Shown here in pieces: positions 12,624 to 22,313 of a stretch of 64,000 nt of DNA. Source of the stretch: Plasmodium malariae (lineage: Eukaryota; Apicomplexa; Aconoidasida; Haemosporida; Plasmodiidae). The stretch spans positions 558,001 through 622,000 of the forward strand of contig NC_041782.1 in assembly GCF_900090045.1 (NCBI RefSeq). The letters are read 5' to 3'. Under the pieces are notes generated by a model, which saw only the letters and a list, made by a program, of their open reading frames with translations, had not been told where the DNA came from and ran no database searches. The first letter of the stretch is position 1. Every line of letters begins with the position of its first letter. Position numbers and translations under genes: made by a program.

Positions 12624-13586
12624 ATGAAGATGCAGAAAACACTTATTGCAAAGGTAAAAAATTTTTATTTTTTAAGAGTAGAAAAAAAATGTGGAGGCAC
12701 ATCTCTGTTAACAAAAATTGGCCAATCTTTTAATCAAGAGAATTTGAAAAATATGAAAATAAAATTAGATAACTACCAAAAGAATACATCAAGTTTAAGA
12801 GTAGGGTCAGATAATAATAGTAATAATAGTAGCATATTTAAAAATTTTATAGATTTATTTAAAAAAAGTAATATAAAGGATAAGCTAAAAATTGGGGATA
12901 AGAGTGAAAAGAAAGAAAAGGATTTCTTTGAATATTATATAAAATGTTTAATGAAATATGAAGGTATTTTTACTTATCGTAAATTTCAATTTTTTTTAAA
13001 AGACTTGTGTGATTACTTTAAACTTTTTAGTATAAGTTACAAGTATAAAAAAAAAATGAACCCTCAATTGGAAAAATTAAAAAAACAATATGAAATTTTA
13101 AATTCGTTTTTACCCTACGAATTAGATTCAGATGATTATAAAATATTTCATGAAGAGAGTAAAAAATATTTAGCTCAAGCATGTAATGTAGATGTTAATT
13201 TTATTGATGAGTTACTACTTTTCCATGATTCATTAAAAACTGATAGAACATGGTTTTACAGAAGAATTATATTAAAAAGAAAATTACCAGAAAGTTTTGA
13301 AGAACGAGAAATAGATGCACCATACGATAGACCTATAACCAAGACATTCAATTATAACATAAAAGAATCATCATTAGAATATGAACAATATATTAAAAAA
13401 CATGGAATTAAATTAAAATATAAAAAATGGTTTTCAAAAAAACATCCATGGTTCCGTAAAAATACGTCAGGAAGGAGCAGATGGGCAACGAGACCTTATA
13501 CCAAACATTTTCCCTATCTTTATTATTCTCGCATTCCTAAGCATCTCTACCTTTCTAGGAATAAACCTAGAATTAAAAATTACTGA
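12624..13586 (+). CDS. Conserved basic protein, possibly mitochondrial
   Basis: Single exon, 320 residues, starting MKMQKTLIAKVKNF. The first 40 residues are basic and poor in acidic residues, which would suit a mitochondrial leader. After a Ser/Asn-rich linker comes a folded-looking region rich in Lys, Tyr and Phe. The C-terminal 60 residues are strongly basic and aromatic, with 'KKHPWFRKNTSGRSRWATRP'. That kind of tail is common in organellar ribosomal or RNA-binding proteins, but I recognise no family. Codon choice in 12950-13560 is typical of conserved Plasmodium coding sequence, more constrained than the ends. It converges with the MetRS gene, about 190 bases away stop to stop. Confidence 0.85.
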   Translation: MKMQKTLIAKVKNFYFLRVEKKCGGTSLLTKIGQSFNQENLKNMKIKLDNYQKNTSSLRVGSDNNSNNSSIFKNFIDLFKKSNIKDKLKIGDKSEKKEKDFFEYYIKCLMKYEGIFTYRKFQFFLKDLCDYFKLFSISYKYKKKMNPQLEKLKKQYEILNSFLPYELDSDDYKIFHEESKKYLAQACNVDVNFIDELLLFHDSLKTDRTWFYRRIILKRKLPESFEEREIDAPYDRPITKTFNYNIKESSLEYEQYIKKHGIKLKYKKWFSKKHPWFRKNTSGRSRWATRPYTKHFPYLYYSRIPKHLYLSRNKPRIKNY

Positions 13587-13778
13587 TCCGTAAAAAAAAA
13601 AAAAAAAAGAAAAGTTATCAAAACGGGTTAACATATATGCACGTGCACATATATTATACATATACGTATACATGCATACATACGCATACATACATACATA
13701 CGCATGCATACATACATACGCATACATACATACATACACATACGTACATACGCATACATACATCACAGTGTACCATTT

Positions 13779-16295
13779 TTACACAATTTTGATCAACTTC
13801 TTTATAATAAATTTTTTGGTCATCTCATTCATCATGCACAAGGAAATCGTGTCCTCACGAACATTTTGTAAACCTAAGTTTTTTAAAATAGTCAGACACG
13901 TGTGTGGTATAATGGCATACATAAACACAGAAATGAATTTTATACACTCCAATGTTTCATATATTATAGCATTAAATTTGTCCGAATTATGAGTACAATT
14001 CCAAGGTTCCTTATGCACAAAGTATTTATTAACACTTTTTATTAGTATCATCAAATTTTCTAAAAAGAGAGGGTATTCCATACTATTTATCCATTTAACT
14101 AATTTTTTTTTCATATTTCTACATTCATTTAAAATAGAAGAATTATAATAATCCTCTTTTTTTATTTCTTTAATTATTTCATATTTATTTTCAAGACATA
14201 ATGATACAACTCGGTATAATAAGTTACCTACATTATTACGAAGAAAAAGCTCAAATGTTAACACATTTTTTTCTTTAAAATTTTTGTCTTCATATATATT
14301 TCCACTACCTATAAAATATAGTCTTAATATATCAGTATTATACCTTTTTAAAAGTGTAAATGGGCTTATAACATTATTTAAACTTTTTGACATTTTTATA
14401 TTCTCATTTTTTATTAATCCATGACATACTATTTTGTCAGGCAGTTTTAAATTCAAGCTTTTCAATAAACAAAGGTAAAATACTCCATGAAATTTTAGTA
14501 TGTCCCTTCCTATTATCTGTACATGGGGATTCCACGCACGCGCAAACAGTTTAGACACCGCCATGTTACCGATGTCACTGCATCTGTCACTGCCTCTGTC
14601 ACTGCATCTGTCACTGCCTCTGTCACTGCCTCTGTCACTGCATCTGTCACTGCATCTGTCACTGCATCTGTCACTGCATCTGTCACTGCATCTGTCACTG
14701 CATCTGTCACTGCCTCTGTTACTGCCTCTGTTACTGTCATTATTGCTATCGCCGCTTCCACAGACAGCTCCATTCATGCTGACCATTTCCAGAATGTCCT
14801 CATAGGAACATAAAAAATCGTACTCCCGCACACGCTTCTCATCCTTGTTTGAAGAGGACCCAGGTAATACTGGATCGACAATAGTGTCAAACGTATTTGC
14901 GATTCCACGACGTTGCATATTGTTACTATACCTTTTAACTATATATAATATAGCTGACACATAAGATAGTAAAGCATCAAACCATACATATATAGATCCT
15001 TTTTCTTCCCCTGGGATCTTTATTCCCCATTCTGTGTTGTATCTACTTATACAGATATTCTTCAAATCATTTTTTAAAGAATACATAATTTCTTTTTGTA
15101 AATAACACGGGAAAATATACTCTTTATTTTTTTCATAAAAATCTATTAAGAAATCTTTAAATTTGAGTATATTAAAAAAATAACTGTTTTGTTCTTCAAT
15201 GTATATAATGTTATGTTTTTTGTTGTTTCCGTTTTTTTCGTATTTTTGGCTTTCTTTATTTTTTTCATTTTTTCTGTTTTTCTGATTTTTTTCGATTATT
15301 TTTTTTTCTTCCTTATATTCAAACTCGTTCAGATATCTCTCTTCATTTACATCATAATACCCTTTATATACGTCTTTATATATATAATTGTTATTTAGTA
15401 AATATGACCAAACATTTTGTACAAATGACTTATGAAAAGTATTACTTGTTCTTTGAAATAAGTTAACTTTTACATTTAGTTCTTCATTCATCCTTTTATA
15501 ATAACTACAAATATTATCAATGTGTATATTACTACTAATATTCATCTTCTTTGATTTTAATTCTATTTTTAATCCATGTTCATCCATTCCAGAAAAAAAG
15601 ATTACTTTTCTTTTATTCTTATTATATCCTACTTCCATAAATCTCTTTATTATATCACTTAAAACATTGCAATATGCATGTCCGATGTGCGGCTCATCAT
15701 TTCCATAATAAACTGGAGTACTAATAAAAAAAATTTTTTCATCTTCCCCATCCCTTTCTGCTATATACTGCACTACATTTTCAACATGGTTATAACTTTC
15801 CTCATTAATAGAATTGTTCCTTCCACTTTTAAGAAGCGAGCTTTTTATCGAATTGTTTTGCTGGCCTTTCAAGGTATGGTTTCCTGAACAGTTAGCTACA
15901 CCATCCTCTGTACAATCCGCTACTTCATCCGCTACTCCACCCGCTACTTGATATGACTTGTTTAGGGGCCTCGCCGCTTTACCCCTTTTCACTTTTGTAT
16001 GCACATTTGGAATTTGTGTTCTATTTATTACATAAAAGTATAAATTACTATTTTTCAGATTATTTAAAGAAGAGCGACCTAACTTTGAGCCTAACTTTGC
16101 AGCTAATTTTGCTCTCCCCCTTTCGAGCGAAAAACTTGTCTGTCTCTTAATGCTCGGGAGCAAGAACGGTATACGACGTTTAAACGTTCTAAGTGATATA
16201 AGCGAATAACAACACAGAGTTACTGCTTTGGATGGTTTTACTCTTAGAATAAATTTGATAGAAAAAAAAACAAAGAAAACAAATAAATATCTCAT
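13779..16295 (-). CDS. Methionine-tRNA ligase, organellar (apicoplast-type leader)
   Basis: Single exon, 838 residues, from ATG 16295. It charges tRNA-Met with methionine using ATP. Class I signatures are present: PHIGHAY near residues 201-207 and KMSKS (in NIKMSKSLNN) in the second half. The N-terminus MRYLFVFFVFFSIKFIL is a signal-peptide-like helix followed by about 150 basic, Ser/Asn-rich residues before the catalytic core: a two-part leader typical of apicoplast import. The segment after HIGH (YKGYYDVNEERY) lacks the paired cysteines of zinc-knuckle MetRS forms. A low-complexity insert of SDRC/SDRG units sits before the KMSKS half. The C-terminus ends with the anticodon-binding helical bundle and carries no tRNA-binding extension. 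The apicoplast assignment follows from the leader and the bacterial-like core. Confidence 0.92.
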   Translation of the reverse strand: MRYLFVFFVFFSIKFILRVKPSKAVTLCCYSLISLRTFKRRIPFLLPSIKRQTSFSLERGRAKLAAKLGSKLGRSSLNNLKNSNLYFYVINRTQIPNVHTKVKRGKAARPLNKSYQVAGGVADEVADCTEDGVANCSGNHTLKGQQNNSIKSSLLKSGRNNSINEESYNHVENVVQYIAERDGEDEKIFFISTPVYYGNDEPHIGHAYCNVLSDIIKRFMEVGYNKNKRKVIFFSGMDEHGLKIELKSKKMNISSNIHIDNICSYYKRMNEELNVKVNLFQRTSNTFHKSFVQNVWSYLLNNNYIYKDVYKGYYDVNEERYLNEFEYKEEKKIIEKNQKNRKNEKNKESQKYEKNGNNKKHNIIYIEEQNSYFFNILKFKDFLIDFYEKNKEYIFPCYLQKEIMYSLKNDLKNICISRYNTEWGIKIPGEEKGSIYVWFDALLSYVSAILYIVKRYSNNMQRRGIANTFDTIVDPVLPGSSSNKDEKRVREYDFLCSYEDILEMVSMNGAVCGSGDSNNDSNRGSNRGSDRCSDRCSDRCSDRCSDRCSDRCSDRGSDRGSDRCSDRGSDRCSDIGNMAVSKLFARAWNPHVQIIGRDILKFHGVFYLCLLKSLNLKLPDKIVCHGLIKNENIKMSKSLNNVISPFTLLKRYNTDILRLYFIGSGNIYEDKNFKEKNVLTFELFLRNNVGNLLYRVVSLCLENKYEIIKEIKKEDYYNSSILNECRNMKKKLVKWINSMEYPLFLENLMILIKSVNKYFVHKEPWNCTHNSDKFNAIIYETLECIKFISVFMYAIIPHTCLTILKNLGLQNVREDTISLCMMNEMTKKFIIKKLIKIV
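14572..14736 (-). repeat. 12-bp in-frame repeat in MetRS (SDRC/SDRG)
   Basis: About 14 tandem copies of a 12-base unit (TGTCACTGCATC on the plus strand) encode Ser-Asp-Arg-Cys or -Gly. Because the unit is a multiple of three, copy-number change keeps the frame. The insert lies in a surface loop position between the HIGH half and the KMSKS half and should be polymorphic between isolates. Confidence 0.95.
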
Positions 16296-16339
16296 AATTT
16301 TCAGCAAGACTGTTTGTAGCTTTTATTTTTTTTTTATTT

Positions 16340-16505
16340 TTCATCTTTTCATTTATTTATCTATTTATTTACATATTTATCTATTTATTTACATACTTAT
16401 CTATTTATTTACATACTTATCTATTTATTTACATACTTATCTATTTATTTATATACTTATCTATTTATTTATATACTTATCTATTTATTTATATATTTAT
16501 TTAAA
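16340..16505. repeat. 20-bp T-rich tandem repeat
   Basis: Repeated ATCTATTTATTTACATACTT units (about seven, the last ones with TATA instead of CATA) lie upstream of the MetRS start, between it and a small coding-like block. It is non-coding as far as I can see. Confidence 0.85.
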
Positions 16506-16534
16506 TTTTTTTTTTTTTTTTCTTCCTTTATCTT

Positions 16535-17024
16535 TTATAGACTCATGTGAAAATTTATTACCACTTCCACTGCCAGTGGCACCAAAAAGGTATCTCTCTG
16601 AGAGAATATATATTCGTCTAACTCATTTTATAAAAATATTTATTAATTATGTGTATATATACAAGCACAAATGTACATAACAATGTATATTTTACTATAT
16701 CGTCATACATGTATAAACGAAAAGAATATTTTTCTTTGTCATACCCCCTTGTTTTTTGTTTTTTTTTTTTTAATGCTAAAAGGAGTTGGCTATTATTAGG
16801 GGGGATCTTTTTTTTTTTTTTGGAAAATTATGAGAAAAATAATATTAAAAAAAAAAAAAAAAAAAAAAAAATTAACATAAGGACAGTTAGTTTATTTTAA
16901 TTATGCCAATCTATTTTTTGCGCATTTCTTATGTATATATGCATCTATAAATGTATGCATAAATGTACGTTTATGTATGTATAAGTTATGTCGCACTTAC
17001 CTGTGATCCAAATTTTGTTAACAT
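16535..17024 (-). CDS. Candidate two-exon mini-gene (tentative)
   Basis: A minus-strand ATG at 17024 opens eight codons (MLTKFGSQ) that end exactly at a consensus donor, CAG|GTAAGT. Downstream, a G/C-rich block at about 16597-16535 follows a CAG acceptor in the matching phase and reads RDTFLVPLAVEV and on to a stop. An acceptor two bases later would instead give RYLFGATGSGSG. The product would be only 28-40 residues. The strong donor is the best evidence; coding potential of the second block is real but strand and frame are uncertain. It could also be an untranslated upstream exon of the MetRS transcript. Confidence 0.25.
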
Positions 17025-17339
17025 GTTGAAATCTCGTTGTTCATTCTAATAACGTCGGATATGCTTATTTTACAAATAATCCATTTTTTTTTTTTTTTTT
17101 TTAAAACTACCTTTTCCTTATTTTTTTATTTTTTTTTTTTTCCACTCTAATTAAATGAATCATATGCATATATATAGAAGGTAAGTGTTTTATGCTTTTC
17201 TTGTTCGAACAGAAAAATAGTACATTAACGTGTACATATGTATATATAAATATATATACATATAAAAGCGTATACGTATAAAAATGAGTACATATATTTG
17301 CAATAATTAACCTACTATTTTACAAAAAAATAAAGAAAA

Positions 17340-20300
17340 ATGAGCAATCCAAATCGAAGAAGGAAGAAAAGGAGGATCACGTCACTCAATGAGCTGTATG
17401 AACTAGAATACGTAAAAAGAGAAAAAAAAAAAAAGTTGAAAAAATTAAATATTTATAAAAAAAATAAAGTTGACTCGGTAAATGAAGCATATGAAGTGAA
17501 GGAAGAAAAGGACGCAAAAAAGCAGGATAAAAAGGAAAAAAAAGTTAACATCATACTGCTAAGAGAGTACAAAAAATTAAAGGAATTAGAAGAAGAACCT
17601 AAGCAGATATATGGTGGACCATCAGATCAAGAAGAAAAAAAGGCAAAACATAAAAAGGAGTCCCCACATGTTACATTTTTACAAATTTTAAAAAAGAAAA
17701 ATAAAGGAAATGAAAACTGGGATGTACATAATAATCTAAATAGCGAAATAACCAGTCAAGTAAAATACGCGTCTTCATTTTTGCAAGACGATGTAACGAT
17801 AAATATCCAAAGAAAGGATGAGGAGGTAGATCCCGAAAAGGGAAATATCCCAAGAATGCTAGGGAGTAAACATAAGGAAAATAAAAGGATAAACGTGTTA
17901 AAAAATGTGGATGAAATGTATATGTCCATGTTAATAAAAAATGTAAGAAATCAAAGCAACTATTTTGCAAGCAGCGGGGAAAAAAGGAATGGCAGTAATA
18001 GTCGTAGTAACCGTATTAGTCGTAGTAGCCGTAGTAGCCGTAGTAGTCGTAGTAGCCGTAGCAATAGCAGTAGCAGTAACCGCGATAATGGCAAAATCAA
18101 CGGCAAGGGAAAGGGCAGAACTAGGAATGGTATTAGGGGCAGCGAAAGGGGGGGATGTAATGCCCTTGATCATAATGAGAGTAGGCTGGACAAAGGTGGC
18201 ACAGTTCCACCGAGTTATTATGCCAGTTTCAAGGCCGATAATATATATAACAATTATAGTAACAGGTCTTACAAAATATGGGAAGATAAAATGGATTATT
18301 ATTTTACCTTTTGCCAAAATGTGAATGAAAAATTTATGGAACAATTTTGTAGAAAGAAATTAAATAAAATAAAACAAAAAAAAGAAAAAATGAAAGATAA
18401 GAATAAAACTATTGAAGATATATATGTTAGCTCTAATTTGTTCTTTGAAACGAATATTTTTAGGAAGAGGGGAAATCGGGAAGATACAAACGATGCTGTA
18501 GTAGAAAGTAGAAATGACGATGTAGACAAAAATATAAGTGAAGACGAAAAGGGTAAAGATGATCAAATGGAAGAGACAAAATTCCAGTTTTTTCATAACA
18601 TTGAAATTAAGCCCTATTTTTTTTGCAGCTATTTGGAAAAAAATTATATAACATATTACTTGATCAACATCTTGGACACAAAACCAAAATGTATTTTAGA
18701 TCAACATAATTTCTATAATATATATGAACCAATACTATGCAACTTGAGAAATTATCTTTGCTCGTTCAAACACCCCATTTCCTATTTTAGAAGTGATATA
18801 TACATATACCTAGAAAGGTACTACAATATGAGGATTACAAAATATGTTAGCTGCGGAAAAAGAGAAGAACAGGAAGACCAAACTGAATGTCGCGTGGTGA
18901 ATGCCAATATGGACAAGGAAGAAGAACAATGCGAAACATTACAAGGGGGGAAAAGTGAAAAAAAAAATAAACATATAAATGAAGTGGGAAATGGAGAGCG
19001 AAACGGAAGATCAAACGGCAGAACAAACAACGGTAAAAGCGGCAAGATGCATGGAAAAAAAAAGAAGACATTTCTTGATGTAAGCGCCATTATTGAGCAA
19101 AGCGATGAATTAAGGGGATACTTTCACTATATCAATTCGTATGTGGACGTTTTGTTCACAAACCAGAATGTTCTGAACAGCCATTTTGTAAGGCTACTAA
19201 ACAGCATTCATCATTTAAACCACTTAAAGAAAAAAAGAAAAAGAAAAAAGTATATCAGAAAAAAAATAGAAAAATTAGAAAAAACTCAACAGGTGGAAAA
19301 CAAGAATAATGTACAATTAGATGAAGATTTTTGTGATGAAAGTTTTGCTAAACCGAAAATTTTGATCTTATGTGCTTTTAGATATATTGCTAAAGAATAT
19401 GTAGATTTAATATGCAAATTATTAAAACCTAGTGAAATAAAAAATAAAAATAAATTACTAACTGAGTATGATATAACCATAGAGGAGAAAAAAAAAATGA
19501 AAAAAGAATATTTAAAAAAAAAAAGAACATTTGATTATATTAACTTATATAGAGGTAATAATGATGACTGCTTCAGATTAGGAATAAAGTTGTTAGATGA
19601 TGAAAAAAGAATACAGATATATAGTCCATTTTATGATAGTGATATTTTAATATGTTCTCCTCTGGGCTTAGATACTATTATTAAAGAAAGTCAGGAAGAG
19701 GGAGAAGAGAAGAATCGTTTACTGAGTGGTACCGATTCCTCAGATAATTATGAACTAATAGATGACACAAACAGTTCATCATCAAAAAGAAAAAAAAATA
19801 AAAATAACAATGAGTACAAGCGAAAAATAAAACTTAATAGGAAAAAAAAAAAATTGTACGAATATGACTTTCTATCATCTATTGAAATTTTAATTATAGA
19901 CCAAGTAGACATAATTCTAATGCAGAATTTGTTAACATTAAAAAATGTTCTTGATTTTATAAATAAACCATTACTAAGATGGGGAAATGCAAATATAAAT
20001 AGAATACCCAAATATATAGTAAATGGGTATATAAAAAATTATAGACAAACAATTATTTCTTCTAGTATTTTAGACACGAATTTTATTTCGTTAATCCAGT
20101 TAGCAAATAATTACAGGAGTTACATAAAATTATTTATAAAAAATGGTGTTCATAGTAGTATGCATAATGGTGGGAATAATGATGCTCATAGTGACGCTTA
20201 TAATGATGCTACTGTTTTATTAAATATAAGAAATTATTTTAGCACGAATCAATATTTCAAAAAAATAGAGTGTGATAATGTGTTAAAAATAGAAGAAAAC

Positions 20301-20762
20301 ATCATAAATTTCTTTTCAACAAATGTCGTTGACATTTTAACAAATATAAAACATCTTATCCTATTTCTACCAACCTATATTGAATATATAAGACTAAATG
20401 AAATACTAAGAAAAACAGATATCTCTTTTAAAGGGGTTAATGAATATACAAATAAAAAAAAATTATTAAAAATTAAGAAATTATTCAAGTTTGGAAGAAT
20501 TAATATTTTGTTAGTTACTGGTCGTTTAATTTTTTACGAAAGATGTACTTTTGCAGGGGCCAACCACATCATCTTTTTTTCCCCTCCAAAATTTATTTTT
20601 ATGTACTTTGAGTTAATTAAAAATTTAAACAGGAACGTTAATACGTCCTCTATATGTTATTACACAAAATATCATACATACGAGTTGGAAAGAATTGTAG
20701 GACAAAAAAGAGCCAAGCATTTAGTGAGCGAGAACAATGGAAAGATAACGCTCTTCAAGTGA
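17340..20762 (+). CDS. UTP25: U3 snoRNA-associated protein 25 (UTP25/DEF)
   Basis: Single exon, 1140 residues. UTP25 is a nucleolar component of the small-subunit processome, needed for early 18S rRNA processing. The first 420 residues are Lys/Glu-rich with an Arg-Ser block around 220-245. The conserved C-terminal half resembles a decayed DEAD-box fold: PKILILCAF (motif Ia-like), ILICSPLGL, IEILIIDQVDIILMQN at the Walker B position, QTIISSS at motif III, and a second RecA-like part with NILLVTGRLIFYERCTFAGANHIIFF. The family is known for this helicase-like fold without the catalytic DEAD residues, and here DQVD replaces DEAD. Plasmodium-specific low-complexity inserts are at about 500-570 and 785-840. 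Start ATG follows AAAA at 17336-17339. Confidence 0.9.
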   Translation: MSNPNRRRKKRRITSLNELYELEYVKREKKKKLKKLNIYKKNKVDSVNEAYEVKEEKDAKKQDKKEKKVNIILLREYKKLKELEEEPKQIYGGPSDQEEKKAKHKKESPHVTFLQILKKKNKGNENWDVHNNLNSEITSQVKYASSFLQDDVTINIQRKDEEVDPEKGNIPRMLGSKHKENKRINVLKNVDEMYMSMLIKNVRNQSNYFASSGEKRNGSNSRSNRISRSSRSSRSSRSSRSNSSSSNRDNGKINGKGKGRTRNGIRGSERGGCNALDHNESRLDKGGTVPPSYYASFKADNIYNNYSNRSYKIWEDKMDYYFTFCQNVNEKFMEQFCRKKLNKIKQKKEKMKDKNKTIEDIYVSSNLFFETNIFRKRGNREDTNDAVVESRNDDVDKNISEDEKGKDDQMEETKFQFFHNIEIKPYFFCSYLEKNYITYYLINILDTKPKCILDQHNFYNIYEPILCNLRNYLCSFKHPISYFRSDIYIYLERYYNMRITKYVSCGKREEQEDQTECRVVNANMDKEEEQCETLQGGKSEKKNKHINEVGNGERNGRSNGRTNNGKSGKMHGKKKKTFLDVSAIIEQSDELRGYFHYINSYVDVLFTNQNVLNSHFVRLLNSIHHLNHLKKKRKRKKYIRKKIEKLEKTQQVENKNNVQLDEDFCDESFAKPKILILCAFRYIAKEYVDLICKLLKPSEIKNKNKLLTEYDITIEEKKKMKKEYLKKKRTFDYINLYRGNNDDCFRLGIKLLDDEKRIQIYSPFYDSDILICSPLGLDTIIKESQEEGEEKNRLLSGTDSSDNYELIDDTNSSSSKRKKNKNNNEYKRKIKLNRKKKKLYEYDFLSSIEILIIDQVDIILMQNLLTLKNVLDFINKPLLRWGNANINRIPKYIVNGYIKNYRQTIISSSILDTNFISLIQLANNYRSYIKLFIKNGVHSSMHNGGNNDAHSDAYNDATVLLNIRNYFSTNQYFKKIECDNVLKIEENIINFFSTNVVDILTNIKHLILFLPTYIEYIRLNEILRKTDISFKGVNEYTNKKKLLKIKKLFKFGRINILLVTGRLIFYERCTFAGANHIIFFSPPKFIFMYFELIKNLNRNVNTSSICYYTKYHTYELERIVGQKRAKHLVSENNGKITLFK
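18000..18085 (+). repeat. Arg-Ser triplet repeat inside UTP25
   Basis: Degenerate CGTAGTAGC units encode a run of Ser-Arg pairs, then Ser/Asn. RS tracts are common phosphorylation and nuclear-localisation sequences; here it lies in the non-conserved N-terminal part. Confidence 0.85.
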
Positions 20763-20820
20763 AGAAGCTCAAGTAAAGGGTATTTTTGCTTTGTTAGAAA
20801 AACTGTAAAAAATAGCAAAA

Positions 20821-21102
20821 TTAATTGTGAGTTGTTGCGTCTATAAGCATCCGTCTACAACGTATGCATACGGCAGTACAGGAGTACGTACTTAAATATA
20901 TACATGCATATATGTGTATGTGTGCATGGATATACATATACAAAAATATATTTAAATTTAAGTAGCACAAAATATAGAGCAATATAATCCATCCGAACGA
21001 GCGATACCCTTTTAACTCGTACGTGAATCCTTGATGTGAATATTTATCGCATTTCATACAGATTATGTTTCTTTCCCCTCTTCTCCTCTCTCTGTAGACC
21101 AT
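20821..21102 (-). CDS. Candidate small single-helix membrane protein (tentative)
   Basis: ATG 21102 opens MVYRERRRGERNIICMKCDKYSHQ and runs to a hydrophobic helix (GWIILLYILCYLNLNIF). Splicing 20942 to 20854 (GTATAT donor, TTGTAG acceptor, phase 2) removes a TA/CATA-rich stretch and gives 64 residues ending RMLIDATTHN. Without splicing the same frame gives 93 residues with a low-complexity tail. The upstream frame is closed by a stop four codons before the ATG. CxxC (CMKC) precedes the helix. It lies 58 bases beyond the UTP25 stop, on the other strand. I recognise no family. Existence is suggested by codon quality only. Confidence 0.35.
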   Translation of the reverse strand: MVYRERRRGERNIICMKCDKYSHQGFTYELKGYRSFGWIILLYILCYLNLNIFLYMYIHAHIHIYACIYLSTYSCTAVCIRCRRMLIDATTHN

Positions 21103-21142
21103 ATCAGAAAGACGTCAACCACACCACATTACATTACATCAA

Positions 21143-21709
21143 TTATATATCATTAATAATTTTCTTATAAATGTCTATATTTAGTCTTTTTCTGCATGGA
21201 AAAAATGCAAAATTGATAAAATTTGTAATTGTTTTAATGAGTAGCAATAAGTACTACTTTTGCTTCCTCATTTTCGTACTTCTTTTTATTTCTTAGCATT
21301 TTTTCCCCTTTTTTCAAATTTTTTTTTTTTTTTTTTTTGTATTTCCTCCTTCATTTATTATTTTTTATTATGTTTTTAATTACACCAAAATGTTTAGCTT
21401 TACGAACTCTCCATAAAAATCAATTTCCATTTCTTCAAGCCTAGATATCACCTTGTAAATTTTGAGTTGAAAATATGAACGTGTGTAATAGCTAGTTTAA
21501 AAAAAATAGAAAACCATGTACATATGTGTGTACATATATACATATATACATATACATATATACATATACACATATATACATATACACATATATATATATA
21601 CATATATACATATATTTTTTTTTTTTTTTCTTTTGCTAACACTCTTAGCTTTAGCTAGCTGTAGTTCATAATCCGATAAATTCATTTTTTCGCATGAACG
21701 TTTATTCAT
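21143..21709 (-). CDS. Candidate 61-residue helical protein, weakly MZT1-like
   Basis: The exons are 21709-21641, 21451-21384 and 21191-21143, with phases 0 and 2 in agreement and T-rich, short introns (189 and 192 bases). The product starts MNKRSCEKMNLSDYELQLAKAK and is predicted helical and charged throughout. The part 'VISRLEEMEIDF' followed by 'LVKRLNIDIYKKIINDI' can be laid without gaps on the core of MZT1 (a small gamma-tubulin complex recruiting factor): ISR, the I/L-D pair, an Asn before the last helix and a closing hydrophobic-I-x-[DE]-hydrophobic. The typical NPEAL motif is not intact, so the assignment is a hypothesis. Alternatives are another short coiled-coil subunit. Confidence 0.45.
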
Positions 21710-22313
21710 ATTGGTAATTTTTTGGTATTTTTGTTCATAAAAAAAAAAAAATAATAAATAAAATAAAATAATAAAATAATAACGTAATAAAATAACATAA
21801 ATTTTTATGGTACACAAAAATGAACTAATATTACGAATAACTTAAAATACAGTGGTTATATTACGTTTACAAATAAGTTAAATATATGTACAACAAAAGT
21901 AATACACTTCAATGAAACTAAAACATGGGAGAAAGGGAAAAAAAAGAAAAAAAAAAAAAAAAGGTACAGTCAATCTCAAAATAAAAATCAAACAATTAAA
22001 TGTAACGCGTACACACACATGTATATGCATATGTATATTTATGTTTGTGTGTGTACATACGCACGTACATTGAATAAAAAAATAAAAATAAAGTAAAAAT
22101 AAAATAAAAAAATATAGTAAAAATAAAATAAAAAAATATAGTAAAAATAAAATAAAAAAATATAGTAAAATAATAAATGACCTTTTCACGCAGGCTATTA
22201 TTAAGAAAACGTACTGCACTAGTAAACGGTTGAACAGACAGATGAGCTACAAAACGTGGGATGATATCTTCTTTTATAGTTCAAAGAACAGTTAATATTT
22301 TTATTCGATTATA

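Noticed and set aside
14500..14813. Open frames of Ser-Leu-Pro, Thr-Ala-Ser-Val and Thr-Glu-Ala-Val repeats
   Set aside because: Other-frame readings of the 12-base repeat inside MetRS.
16541..16591. Plus-strand exon reading SCENLLPLPLPVAPKR between TTTATAG and GTATCT
   Set aside because: The minus-strand reading with a consensus donor at 17000 seems a better explanation; no other plus exon fits.
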